This document shows, piece after piece, positions 33,462 through 45,399 of a stretch of DNA of 64,000 bases (position 1 is its first letter; the number at the start of each line of letters is the position of its first letter). The DNA lies in assembly GCA_026901365.1 (NCBI GenBank), contig QLOH01000150.1, positions 620,001-684,000 on the forward strand, in the 5' to 3' direction. The notes under the pieces are model-generated. The model had not been told where the DNA came from. It searched no databases and saw only the letters and a program-made list of their open reading frames with translations. The stretch comes from Sesbania bispinosa. Taxonomy: Eukaryota > Streptophyta > Magnoliopsida > Fabales > Fabaceae. The translations under genes and the position numbers were made by a program.

Positions 33462-34886
33462 TGTTGAAACAAACTCACTCATATGAAGTTTTTAATATGC
33501 CAAACCTTTAAAGAAAGTCATGAGCTAAGTGAAAAATACTACATCTTGTTATTTGCTAATCAAGCTGTTCAAGTCTTTGGCAGATTCCTTAGTAATTCTT
33601 GCAGGATCCTTTAAGGAATCATGATCAGAATAAAAGGACTACAACATAAGCCTTTTTAAGTCAAGCCAAGAATCTTAAATCTCATTAAGCATCAAGAGAA
33701 GAGCTTCTGGAACAGCTTGAGACAACAGCTCAATGGACAGATGCAAGCTCAAGCCACGCAATAAAACTTATCTGGTCAAAGATACAAAAGAACATCACCA
33801 TATATCAAAAAGAAGATTCTCAAAAAATCTGTGAAGATGGTACAGACTCTTAAAGAGATCCTAGATCAGCTTGAGATGCAAGCTCACTAAACATATGAAA
33901 GCTCACTGAACAGATGTAAGCTCATCAGAAGAGATACGAGAACAAGAAGAGATGCAAGCTCAAATCATCTGAACAAATATTGTGTCCCACGTAAAGTCAA
34001 CCTATGAAAAAAAGCAAAAAGCCAAGTCAACACAAGGACAAGGAAGTACACTGCAAGCTGTCAACAGATCACATCATCCAAAAGCTGTCACTTGTCCAGA
34101 AAATAGCCCTGTCTCTAACAGCTACATTCCAACGGCTCCAAGAAAGTCTCATCAACAAATAACGGCTACTTTGCACCCATATAAATAGCTGAAAGCTACT
34201 GTGACACAACAAGAGACGTGCTTGCAAAATCATCAGTCATCACATCTCATCTCATCTCTGATAAGAGCTCACGTCTCATCTCAAGAGCCTAAAGAACAAA
34301 ACAGATCTCAACAGAGAGCTCTTGAAGTCTCATTGCCTTTCTTCTCTTATCTTTACCAATCTGTAAATCCTTGTGAGAAGAGAGTTCCTCTAGCTAAGAA
34401 TCATTGCCTAACCACACTTTATGTGCTAAAGCTAGAACACACTCAAAACATCAATTATTGTATCTGTACCTCATCTGAGATAGGAGAGAGCCTAGTCTTA
34501 GATTGAGAGTGTGCGTCCTGAAGAGGCTGTAAGAATACTTGTATTGACAGGCTGTCAATAGTGAAAATCTCACAGGTGGTGGGGACTGGACGTAGCCCAA
34601 GGTTGTGGGTGAACCAGTATAAATCTGTGTGTGCATCTCTTCACCTTCATCTCTTACTTATACTGCACATCTGTTATTAAGTTGACAAATTAAATCAAGC
34701 AATTAACTATAAATCAATCAAATCTCATCTTATTATAATCACATTGTTGAGACAACGTCTCTTCTAATTGAGACTCCAAGTGTCAACTTGAGATCACGTC
34801 TCAACTTAAATTTAAGTGTGCACTTTCAGGAAAAATATTCTAAGTCTCTATTCAACCCCCCTTCTAGAGACGTTTAGCCAACTTCA
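33462..34886 (+). repeat. 5' LTR of element 5
   Basis: 1425 bp from TGTTGAAACAAAC to CCAACTTCA. The upstream half is rich in GAGATG, AGCTCA and GTCTCA words. TATA at 34180. Conserved GGGACTGGACGTAGC at 34581-34595. Confidence 0.95.
34180..34187 (+). promoter_or_regulatory. TATA box of element 5 5' LTR
   Basis: TATAAATA, preceded by two AACGGCT motifs (34130-34167). The 3' LTR counterpart is at 46336-46343. Confidence 0.65.
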
Positions 34887-34888
34887 GT

Positions 34889-34900
34889 TGGTATCAGAGC
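34889..34900 (+). other. Primer binding site of element 5 (initiator Met tRNA type)
   Basis: TGGTATCAGAGC, two bases after the 5' LTR end. Confidence 0.92.
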
Positions 34901-34950
34901 TCGGCCTCTCAAGGGGTTGAGCACACCTACGTGTGAAGAGGGACAGATCC

Positions 34951-36777
34951 GTGGCTGGACCTAGTGCTAGTTTGTTCATTCCTGAAGGAGCATCCACTAA
35001 CAAACCACCTGCCTTTGATGGAACTGACTACTACTATTGGAAGGACAGGATGAGATTATTCATTGAATCTCAACATGTTGATTTATGGGAAATCATAGAA
35101 GATGGTCCCTACATTCCATACACTACTGATGAGCTTGATCAAAGAATAGTCAAGCCCAAAACCAGATGGACTGATGCTGAAAAAGCAAGGTACGTTCTAA
35201 ACTCAAGAGCTAAATATTTGCTGACCTGTGCTCTTAGCCGCAGTGAATATGATAAGGTAGCAGGGTGTACAACAACAAAATAAATTTGGGATGCACTTGA
35301 GAAAGAACATGAAGGAACTAACCAAGTCAAGGAAGCAAATATCAACATTCTGGTAAGACAATATGAGCTCTTTAAAATGAATGAGGATGAAGGCATTGAG
35401 GACATGGTGAGACGATTCACCATCATCACAAATGATTTAAAATCCTTAGGAAGAACTTACTCAAATCAAGACATGGTCAGAAAAATCTTGAGGAGCTTAC
35501 CCAAGCCTTGGAGACCTAAAGTCACTCCTATCCAGGAAGCAAAAGATTTGAGCATTCTCAGGTTGGATGAACTTCTTGGATCATTAAAGGTGCATGAACA
35601 AGAGCTGATGGAAGAAGATCACATCAGAAAGCCCAAAACAATTGCACTAAAGGCATCATCAAGTAACACTAAGGGTAAGAAGGTAAGCTCATCTCATGAA
35701 AACTCTCTCACCTCATCTCATGAAACAGAATCAGAAAATGAAGATGATGATGAAAGTGAAGTAGATGATGAGCTGGCTTACATATCAAGGAAGATTAGAC
35801 GCATGTGGAGAGCTAGAGGAAGTGGAAGAAGGAGCTTCCCTTCAAGAAGAAAAGAAATCAAGTCTGATAGAAAAGGACAGTTCATCTGCTTTGAATGCAA
35901 CAAACCTGGACACATGAGATCTGAATGTCCACAACTCAGAAAGGATATAAAGAAAAGTCCAAAGAAAAAGGCAATGATGGCTACCTGGGATGATACTGAT
36001 GAAGAAGAAAGTCAAGATGATCAATCAGCAAATATATGTCTCATGGAAAATGGTGATTCATCTGATGAAGAGGTATATGAATCTGACTCTGAATATTGAA
36101 TTGATGAACTTAAGTCTGCTTTTGAAAACCTCTTGTATGATTCAAACCTTCTAGCCTCTAAGAGCTCATTGCTAAAGTCAGAATTAAATACAACTGTTGA
36201 GAAAATAAAATTTCTGGAAAAAGAAAATGAAAGTTTGAATCATAAAAATAGCAGTCTCATGTTGTCTCACATGAAACTGTCTGAAATGGTTAAAGCTAAG
36301 ACTCAAGTTCAAAATGAGCAAGAGCTGAAAGAGAAATCTGAGGAAAACCAGAAACTCAAAAGACAAAATAGAATTCTCATAGATGATCTGGAAAAATTTG
36401 TAAATGGAACAAAAAACCTTGAGAGACTCATTGGATCTCAAAAAGGAATTTTTGACAAAGCTGGATTAGGCTATGAAAAATCATCTAGTGAGGTCTGGTA
36501 TAAAGATTTCTTTATTCCTGCTAGGAAAAGAAAGAGAGAAAGGTGCTCTTGCTGTAGTAAATATGGCCATAAGACCACAGAATGCTACATGAGACAAGTA
36601 GCATCTAACAAAAAGGTAACTAACCATGAAGGACCCAAATATAAGTGGGTACCTAAAACTAAATCTCTTGATGAAACAGGTGTGCCTAGCTGCAGCAAAA
36701 TCAAAAAGGATATGGGTGCTGGACAGTGGATGTTCAAGACACATGACTGGGGACAAAAGCAAGTTCCTATCACTTGA
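34951..36777 (+). pseudogene. gag: Element 5 gag (start codon changed, two stops)
   Basis: By alignment with element 4 (AGATCCATATGGAAG versus AGATCCGTGGCTGG) the start codon position is GTG at 34951 rather than ATG. The copia-type gag core (PPAFDGTDYYYWKDRM) is interrupted by TAA 35281-35283 and TGA 36097-36099, then the same frame continues as a coiled-coil-like stretch (36133-36460). Zinc knuckles are CFECNKPGHMRSEC near 35887-35928 and CSCCSKYGHKTTEC near 36544. The frame shifts near 36690 into pol. Confidence 0.88.
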
Positions 36778-39700
36778 AGAAAGAGCTGCTGGAGTTGTCT
36801 CCTTTGGAGACAACAGCAAGGCCCAAATTAAGGGCATAGGTAAGATTGGTAAGGTAAACTCAGCTCAAATTGAAAATGTCTATTTTGTTGAAGGATTGAA
36901 ACATAACTTGCTAAGTATTAGCCAATTATGTGACAATGGCTTCTATGTTAATTTTCAACCTACCTTTTGTGAGATCATAGACTCAAAGACCGGAAAGATT
37001 GCCTTCTCTGGTGAAAGAAATAAGAATCTTTACTCAGTCACACTTGAGAGCCTATCTGATCTCACCTGTCTCATTTCTCATGATCAAGAAAAATGGTTAT
37101 GGCACAAAAGGGTTGGACACATTAACATGAGAACTATTGGTCAACTTGCAAATCAATCTCTTGTCAAAGGATTACCAAAGGTAAAATTTGACAAAGACAT
37201 GATTTGTGAGTCTTGTGTAAAGAGCAAACACAGCAAGTCAAGCTTCAAACCAAAATCTCATATATCCATTACCAGACCTCTTGAGATTCTCCACATTGAT
37301 CTCTTTGGCCCAACTAAGACTCCAAGTCTTAGTGGCAAAAAATATGGTTTTGTAATTGTGGATGACTTCTCAAGATTCACCTGGGTACTGTTTCTATCCC
37401 AAAAGGATGAGTCTTATGAATCCTTTAAAACCTTTTGTAAAAAGATTCAATCTGAAAAGGGATATGGAATTGGTGCTGTGAGAAGTGACCATGGGGGAGA
37501 ATTTGAGAATGCCAAATTTAAAAAATTCTTTGATAAAAATGGCATTACTCACAATTTCTCCTGTCCAAGGACTCCTTAGCAAAATGGAGTAGTGGAAAGG
37601 AAAAACAGAACTCTACAAGAAATGGCAAGAACTTTGTTATGTGACTCTGGTGTTGAAAAGTATTTCTGGGTAGAGGCTGTGAACACCTCTTGCTATATAA
37701 TAAACAGAGTCTCTATAAGGAAGATCTTGAATAAAACTCCTTATGAGCTATGGAAAGGAAGAAAACCTTCAATATCTTACTTTCATGTCTTTGGATGTGA
37801 CTGTTTCATCCTTAACACTAAAGATCAACTTAGGAAGTTTGATACAAAATCTGACAAAGGAATCTTTCTTGGGTACTCTCTTACTTCTAAGGCATATAGA
37901 GTATTTAACTTAAAAACTAAAACCACTGAAGAATCCATGCATGTAGTTTTCAATGAGATGCAAGACAGCTTTGAGAGAAATCTGGATGAGGAGATTGATG
38001 AAATGATGAGGGATTTAAGAATCTCTACACTAGAAGTTGATGAGAAACTTGCTTCTGAACAAAAAACAATGAAATCAACTCAAGCAGAAGACTCACATCA
38101 AAAGACACTCCTAGAGAGCCCAGATGTACCTCAAAATAAAAACAAGGCTGAGGAACTAAATGAGAGCACAAGAGTTGTACATGGAACCTCTGAAATTCAT
38201 AATGAGCATGCATCTCAACTACCCAGGAGCTGGAGACTGGTGAGATCTCATCCTCAAGACCAAATAATTGGAGAGACCTCAGAAAGGGTAAGGACAAGAT
38301 CATCATTTAGAGATGCTGAGAATCTCATGGTTCTACTATCTAAAATAGAGCCTAAAGACATCCATGAAGCTCTTAATGATGACTTCTAGATCAAAGCAAT
38401 GGAGGAAGAGCTCAACCAATTTGACAAAAGCCAAGTCTGGAATCTAGTTCCCCCTCCATCTCATCAATCAGTAATTGGTACTAGATGGGTATTCAGAAAC
38501 AAACTAAATGAGAAAGGAAAAGTCATGAGAAATAAGGCAAGACTGGTAGCATAAGGATACAATCAACAAGAGGGAATAGGCTATGATGAGACCTTTGCAC
38601 CAGTGGCCAGACTTGAAGCCATCAGAATCCTTCTAGCATTTGCTGCTCACAAGAACTTCAAACTCTATCAAATGGACGTAAAGAGTGCATTCCTTAATGG
38701 GATTATTGAAGAAGAAGTTTATGTGAGACAACCTCCTGGCTTTGAAGACCCTCATCATCCAGAACATGTGCTCAGACTCAAGAAAGCTCTATATGGTCTC
38801 AAGCAGGCCCCAAGGGCCTGGTACGATAGGCTAAGCTCCTTTCTAACAGAAAATGGATTCATCGAAGGAAAGATTGACACTACACTGTTCAAAAGGGAGT
38901 TTAACAATGACTTATTAATTGTTCAAATTTATGTAGATGACATAATTTTTGGATCCACTAATCAATCTCTCTGTCAAGACATTTCAAATCTCATGTAGGG
39001 AGAGTTTGAGATGAGTATGATGGGTGAGCTAAGGTTCTTCCTTGGTTTACAAATAAAACAACTAGCAGATGGAATTTTTATCAACCAAGAAAAGTACGCA
39101 AAAGATCTGCTGACCAAGTTTAACATGAGTGAGGCAAAGCCAATGAAGACTCCTATGCATCCCTCATCTCAACTTGACAAGGATGAGAATGGGAAAGCTA
39201 TATCAGAAAAATTGTACAGAGGAATGATTGGGTCTCTCATGTACTTAACTGCAAGCAGGCCTGATATTCAGTATGCTGTAGGCATTTGTGCAAGGTATCA
39301 ATCTGATCCTAAAGAGTCTCATCTAACAGCTGTCAAAAGAATCTTCAGGTATTTAATTGGAACTACTAATCTTGGCCTATGGTATGAGAAAGGCTCTAGT
39401 TTTGATTTGATAGGGTATAGTGATGCTGATTTTGCTGGAGACAAGATGGACAGAAAAAGCACAAGTGGAAATTGTCATTTCTTAGGAAAATGCCTTGTCT
39501 CTTGGTCTTGCAAAAAGCAAAACACCGTTGCTCTATCCACAATAGAAGCTGAATATGTCTCAGCTGCAGCCTGTTGCACACAAATCTTATGGATTAAATC
39601 TCAAATGGTGGATTATGCACTAAGGTACTCCAAAATCCCTATATTTTGTGATAACACTAGTGCAATAAATTTGGCTAAAAATCCCATTCATCATTCTAGA

Positions 39701-39874
39701 TCAAAACACATTGATATAAAGCACCACTTCATTAGAGATCATGTGCAAAAAGGAAATATTGAGATTATCTTTGTTGATACTAAGAAACAAATAGCTGATA
39801 TCTTTACCAAACCATTGGTAGAAGATAGATTCTGTGAAAATTTGAAAATGCTAAATATGTGTGCTCTTAGTTAA
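36626..39874 (+). pseudogene. pol: Element 5 protease, integrase, reverse transcriptase, RNase H
   Basis: One frame with stops at 37577-37579 (TAG for an expected Gln), 38387-38389 (TAG for Trp), 38552-38554 (TAA for Gln) and 38996-38998 (TAG for Gln), ending at TAA 39872-39874. Protease-type VLDSGCSRHMTG near 36705. Integrase residues in HIDLFGP, RSDHGGEF and GVVERKN are intact. RT active site YVDD near 38935; RNase H SDADFAGD, IEAEYVSA, and the usual C-terminal TKPL. The protein is otherwise well preserved. Confidence 0.92.
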
Positions 39875-39899
39875 AAACATCAATAAAAATACTCTGCTG

Positions 39900-40102
39900 A
39901 GTAGCAAAGATGAGATCAGCCCTTTAATTGATCATGAGATAGGTCTCTTGAGAAGAGATAACGTCTCATTAAAAGAGGCATGAGATGCAGTCTCATGTGT
40001 CTGTACATATGTCTCACACAGAATGAGTGGGAAAGAAGCTGCCGTTAAATAACCGTCAGTAACTCCCTATTAATTGGCATACTAGCCGTTACACTATAAA
40101 AG
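39900..40102 (+). promoter_or_regulatory. Putative internal promoter upstream of the element 5 env-like gene
   Basis: The 444-base gap between pol and the env-like gene holds a cluster of GAGAT, GTCTC and CATGAGAT words (39910-40023), the same words that fill the U3 part of this LTR. Then CCGTTA-type motifs (40044-40091) and TATAAAAG at 40095-40102, 216 bases before ATG 40318. Inference only; no transcript data. Confidence 0.45.
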
Positions 40103-40317
40103 AGTGTGCCAACCACTTTCTTCAGTTACAATAACTGCCCACTCACCAAAACTCCACGTTCCACTTCTCTCTCTCTCTCTCTGATACGTCTCTCACTATT
40201 TATTCTCTATTTATACCAAAGAACAAAACCCCTGGCTCATCTCTTCTCTCATCACTCATGCGCATCTCAGTCCTGTATTCTGACAAATCATCCTCGTCCT
40301 CCTCACCTGAAGCCATC

Positions 40318-42498
40318 ATGTCTTCCAACTCTGAGAAATCAAACTCCATGGAAGTAACCTCAAGCCAAGAGCATCTCAGTCGCTCTCCTTCTCCTCAACC
40401 CAGCACTGAGTCAGAACCTTCTGAAACTCAATCCCTGCCATCTCAACCCTCAAAACCATCACCGTCATCAAAAGATACCTCCTCCAAAATAAATACCCCA
40501 CTCCTCAGAAGACCAAAATCCCAGAGAATAGCCTCAAATGTCGTCCAAACCTCTGCTCCAAAATCTCCCATTCACATCGACCTCACCAAATCTGCTCCCC
40601 AAAACAAAGGAAAGAAACCTGCTCCAGAAGAAGTGAAAGGAAAGAAGCTCTCCTTCAGGGCTGAACTCTTTGAAAACAAACTTGTTGAGGACAAGTTTGT
40701 CTCAAAATTTATTGACAAAAAGGTTGTTCTAGGAAGGTTGATAGATTTTGGGAGTCTGAAGGAAGAGAACTGGGACATCTCTCCATATGTCAAGAAACAG
40801 GGTTGGGAGAAATATCTGTCTCTCAAGGAGCCCGTCTTTCCAAGAATGACAAGAGCATTCTATGCTGCCTGCTCAAAAGCAAAAGGAGCATCTCAGGGAT
40901 TGCCTCATGTGATAGCAAATCTCAAGGGAGTTCACATGGAGCTCACTGAAGAGGTTCTGGGTTCCATCATTCAAGCCCCTATCTCTGGCAACAGGCTTTA
41001 CAATCAAGAAGATTGGTGGAAACAGATTGGGATTAACAAGGAAAGTCTAGGATCCTCTCTATTCAAGGATGCCAAGGTAGCCGACTCCTCCTCCTCTCTG
41101 AACTATTTTGGCAAGTTCCTTTTTCATCTGGTGGCAAAATGCATCATGCCTAGAGCAGGCACCTTCAACAAGATCTACACCCAGGACTTGATGGTGATGT
41201 ATCACCTCAAACATGGTATCCCACTAAACCTCTCCTTTTTAATTCTGAAGCACGTGGAACATGCATTTCACAATCCTAAGATCACCTCTTCCCTACCCTT
41301 TGCCATGCTTACCACAAAAATCATGAAACACTTCAAAGTTGACCTGAGTGGCTGTGAGCAAACTCCTGAGAGACCTGGAACTATTGGAAGGTCAAACCTT
41401 AAGTCTCTAGGACTAGATGACAAAGCCATTCCCTCTCCCACCTTTCCTCTTGATAATCCTGCACCTATCCCTGCCACCACTCAAGCCTCTCCATCATCAA
41501 AGCTCTCTGAGACTCACCAGAAAAGGAAAAAGAAGAAGGCTGCTGAAAAACAAGCAGAAGGATCTCAAGAACGGCATGAGATCAATGTTGAACAAAAGAA
41601 GAGAAAAGATCAGCCTCAAGACGTTGCTGGGCATGAGCACAAAAAGAAAAAGAAGAAGCAGACAAGGTCTGAGCAAGCTCCCTCTGAAGAGACCCAGGCT
41701 GATCAACAAGAGATCAATACTGAAACTCTTGCACCAGAAGCACCGGCATCAGCTGTGGTGCCACCTACTGAGCAGCCTCAAGAGCCTTCTCCCAACATTG
41801 AACCTGAAAAAGAACCTTCATCTCCATCACCTCCTCAGCAGCAAGAATCTCCATCAGCTGACGTCTCTCCTATCACTAAGGTAGTCATTGAGACCCTTAA
41901 GGATCTCTCCACCTCCACTCCAGAAATTGCTCAAGAGACGTCTCCTGAGAACATTGAGACTGAGCCTGCTGCTAAAGAAGCAGAGGAGATTCATCACTCA
42001 CTGTCTCTATCACCATCAAGGTATACTGCCTCTCACTCATTTCCAACTCCATTCCCCACTCCTGGCAAGTCTTTTGTGGACAACATTTTACTCAACTCAC
42101 CTCAGCCCAAGTATGATCAGTCAGCCCCACCAACAGAACGTCCTCAAGCTCCATCCTCTGATCCGTCTATTCCAACCCATCTCTCTGACTCCATCAACAC
42201 CTTCATTAATCAACTTCATGAAGAATAACAGCAATCCCAGCAGTCTCAATTCACCAGAATCGAGAAGACTCAGTAGAAGATTCTGAAGAAAATTAACCAT
42301 CACAAGAAGAGACAGGAAGCCTTATTTGATGGCTTTGACACTGTGCCACAGGCCCTGCATTCTTCCAATGATTTTCATAGAAAGATGAACCTTCATCTCT
42401 CTAATCTTCCTCCAATGCCTGAAATACCTCAATCTGTCAGACGTCCACCTGCCTCAGACTCAGACTCATCCTCTTCTCCTTCTCCAAAGCACGCTTGA
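40318..42498 (+). pseudogene. Element 5 env-like gene
   Basis: ATG 40318 (MSSNSEKSNS) is preferred; an in-frame ATG at 40258 would add 20 residues. Layout: Ser/Pro-rich N-terminus; a globular region (about residues 95-370) with KFIDKKVVLGRLIDFG and ending SNLKSLG, shared with the element 4 protein; a basic KKKKKK-rich part; a long Pro/Ser/Glu-rich part. Open to TAA 42226-42228; the same frame continues through TAG 42274-42276 to TGA 42496-42498. No convincing signal peptide or membrane helix was seen, so an envelope role is not supported by sequence. Sireviruses commonly carry such a gene after pol. Confidence 0.82.
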
Positions 42499-42888
42499 AT
42501 TCCATTTTGATAATGGCAAAAGGGGGAGAGTTGGTTAGATGTTGCCTAGCTCATCTGATAAGAGTCTTAGTTTAGGATATCGTTAGCTGACATTTTGCTA
42601 GGACCTTTTTGTTTTGTGATGATGTAATAGATGCAATAGCATCTTTTCTGATGAATGTTGAGATGCAGTGGCATCTTTTGCTTTTTACTTATTTTGTAAT
42701 TGCATCTTACCCTTTGAATGAAGAAGTTCAGCTTTTCTCCTTACATTGTTTACTCTTAATTCATAAAAGAGATCATCTGTTCTAATTAACTCAGGGGGAG
42801 TTCTATAAAAAATATATATATATGAGTACTTTTCTCTTTATGAAGTTATTTTCTTAAATGGTTTGCCATCATCAAAAAAGGGGGAGAT
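42499..42888 (+). other. Element 5 3' untranslated region with twin hairpins and three polypurine tracts
   Basis: Two hairpins share stem AGATGC/GCATCT with loops AATA (42629-42644) and AGTG (42661-42676). Purine tracts: AAAAGGGGGAGAG (42518-42530), AGGGGGAG (42793-42800), and AAAAAAGGGGGAGAT (42874-42888) against the 3' LTR. Several purine tracts ahead of the 3' LTR are a known sirevirus trait. Confidence 0.75.
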
Positions 42889-42979
42889 TGTTGAAACAAA
42901 CTCACTCATATAAAGTTTTTAATATGCCAAACCTTTAAAGAAACACTACAACAATTTTGGGATATTAGAGCACTGTCTT

Positions 42980-43452
42980 TAGGGCGCTCCCGTGTTAGGT
43001 TGTGTTAACAATGATCGTTTTAAATTGAGGGCGCTCCAAAATTTGGACGGGAGCGCCCTGTAAAAGTGAAATAGAGGGCACTCACAAGGAGCGCCCTCGT
43101 ATAGCAGCAATTTTTTATTTCCCTGAAATAGAGGGCGCTCCTGGGAGCGCCCTCCTTTCATTTTTCTTTTTTAATATTTTTTTATATCCCTAAAATAGAG
43201 GGCGCTCACAGGAGCGTCCTCGTTATTTTTCTTCAAAAATTTTTATTTCTGTGAAATAGAGGGCGCTCTTATGAGCGCCCTCTTTTCTTTTTTCTTTTAT
43301 TTAATTAATTTTTATTTGTCTAGATTAGAGGGCGCTCCAAGGAGCGCCCTATTTGCCTGTTTTACAGGGCGCTCCCTGGAGCGCCCTTGTTACTTGATTA
43401 AATTTTTTTTTATTATGAGGAATAGAGGGCGCTCCACCGGAGCGCCCTCTTT
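42980..43452. repeat. Subterminal repeats of the CACTA element, left
   Basis: About ten sites of GAGGGCGCTCC, many paired with GGAGCGCCCTC as short palindromes (for example 43132-43154, 43328-43350, 43425-43450), separated by about 60 AT-rich bases. Such repeats are transposase binding sites in the CACTA superfamily. Confidence 0.88.
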
Positions 43453-43499
43453 TCCCGGAGATCTAATTAAACCAGTTGCCAGTACAGCGCGCATTCCGT

Positions 43500-43800
43500 T
43501 CTTCTCTCTCTCTCTCTAAGCTCTTCCCTCTCTCTCTCTAACTCCTCCGGCTGTCTCCGTCGCGCTCCTCCGCCTTCCCATGGCCGCTCCTCCGCTCTCT
43601 CCGTCACCCGTCTTCTCCCGTTCGTGCGCAAGCTCTAGTTCTCTTCTCCGGCTTGGTTTCCACCTTCGAAGGTGTTGTCTTTTTCTTCTCCGGCGCGGTT
43701 CCGGTCGAGGGAGCTATCTTCTCCGGCGCAGCTGTTCGTCCCCTTCCCCCCCACACACAGTTCGGCCGCCGCAAACGTTAGGGTAAGGAAACCCTAAACC
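43500..43800 (+). other. GC-rich insert with CT-rich leader and ATG, probable captured host gene 5' end
   Basis: CT repeats then ATG at 43580 and a 68-codon frame rich in Ser, Arg, Leu and Pro; a possible splice donor GTAAGG lies at about 43783. Much more GC-rich than its surroundings and unlike any retrotransposon gene here. I do not recognise the protein. It could be a captured gene 5' exon or the element's own degenerate leader. Confidence 0.4.
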
Positions 43801-45060
43801 TCCATTTTTGTCCTTTTTTTATTCTGGTTATAATTTTTTTTGCTATCTGCACCTACTGTTTTGCTATCTGATCACTATGAACATATTATTATTATTGAAC
43901 ATTATTGGTTTTATTGAACCCTTTTGGTTAATGTATTGTTGTTGGTTTGAGCTATAAAATTGTTTTATAAATTTGTTTGGTGGTGCTTTATTATGCATTT
44001 AGTAATGTTTTATAAATATATATTATTATGACAAGTTGGAATTATTTCAAGTTGATAATGTATATTTATATAAAGATGTATTTGAGATTAGACTCTGATA
44101 CAGGATATTGTAGTCTTTGGTTTGGCCACGGAGGCCTATTGTTATTGCATTGTATTAGTGCTTTGGATATTATAAACTGCACTGGTATTTTCTGGGTTTC
44201 AGGTGAAGTTCTAAAAATTGGAAACGTCCAGTTTACAGGGGAAACTCTGCCGGATTTTCGGTAGAAGTTTATGAACCTTAACACTTAAATGTGTTGGTTC
44301 TTTTCCTGATTGTTAAGTTAGAATTGGCATGAGAATTTTGAATGCATGAATTTTGAGGAAATCTAAGTAAACGTTGGATTAAGCAATAACAGGAAAAGAA
44401 GAGATAGATGACATTTTGAATGCATGAATTTTTGAGGAAATCTAAGTATAATACAGTTATGTTTTTATTTTCCCTAATTATCCCTAAAGTTGAATACTTG
44501 TGTTAATTATACTTGTGTTAATTATATAAACTTACTATTCTGAAAACATGCAAGAGGAAGATGACGTGATTAATTGTACGATAGCTTCGGGCGTTGTAAG
44601 TATGGCTGAAATGGTTGAATGGCTTGATTAGAATTCTCTGCGTTCGGTTTTGTTTGGGTTGTGGTTGGATGGCACTGTTATGAACGTCTATTGTAGGTAA
44701 TTTCTATCCAAAGCATCTCATAAGTTGTTTATCTCGTTTTATTTGCTTGGATTGACATTGTATATTTTTTCGTATAGTTATCTATATCATTTAGTCTTAG
44801 CCCCGTCTTCTCGCACTGATCGATATGTTTTCATATCTCCGCAAACCACCACTTTATTCGACACGAACACAATGCAACATAAGTTGGTGGGAAGTTTGTT
44901 GTATAATAGACGCGGACAAGACAAATTGTTCCTCCTTCCATAGTATTTTACCAGATCCCACATGGTACCGCATTAAGGTAATATTGATCTCTTCTGGACA
45001 TTTTGTTTCTTCATTACTAAGCGCATAAGCATCACTTATTTTTAAATTCATTATACTTGT
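43801..45060. other. CACTA interior, unassigned, possibly intron and exon remnants
   Basis: AT-rich with several possible splice signals (CAG at about 44203, GTAA at about 44978). Short open stretches at 44028-44264 and 44725-45028 have no recognised domain. A duplicated segment reading GAATGCATGAATTTTTGAGGAAATCTAAGT occurs near 44340 and 44415. Confidence 0.4.
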
Positions 45061-45062
45061 AG

Positions 45063-45167
45063 TCTCCTGTCCAAAAAAATGACTCGGATTGTGGGCTCTT
45101 CGTAATGCGTTACATGAAGGAGATCATTGATCAAAACCAACTGATGTATAGTTGTATAGGTACTTCA
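45063..45167 (+). pseudogene. Exon-like remnant with the catalytic Cys motif of a ULP1 (C48) protease
   Basis: Reading from 45063, after a possible acceptor CTTGTAG, gives SPVQKNDSDCGLFVMRYMKE. Q, D-C-G and the following VMRYMKEI pattern match the catalytic cysteine region of ULP1-type SUMO proteases, which are often carried by plant DNA transposons. Only about 35 codons; the His/Asp part is not clear upstream. Family call is moderate. Confidence 0.55.
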
Positions 45168-45399
45168 TACTTACACCACTAAGTTATATCTTGCATAGGA
45201 AACTATTCATATTATGACAAGTTTGAATTATTGTTTCAAGTTGATATGTGTGTTTTTACTAAGTGTTGTTCATAGTATGACTAAGTGTTTGAATTTTAAG
45301 GAATTAATATGCATGATTTAGGATTAAGTCATTGGGATCAGACTGAAATAAATATGCAGGTTATTATACTTTAAAAATTAAAAAATGGAAAAAAAAAAG

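Noticed and set aside
33982..34506. Two small plus-strand frames repeated at 46138-46662
   Set aside because: Both are inside the LTRs of element 5 and cross the TATA box; no coding signal.
41417..41884. 155-codon Leu/Arg/Lys frame and 41888-42286
   Set aside because: Alternative-frame shadows of the env-like gene.
40318..42498. Host structural gene
   Set aside because: Position after copia pol, before the polypurine tract and 3' LTR, and similarity to the element 4 protein show it is the sirevirus env-like gene.
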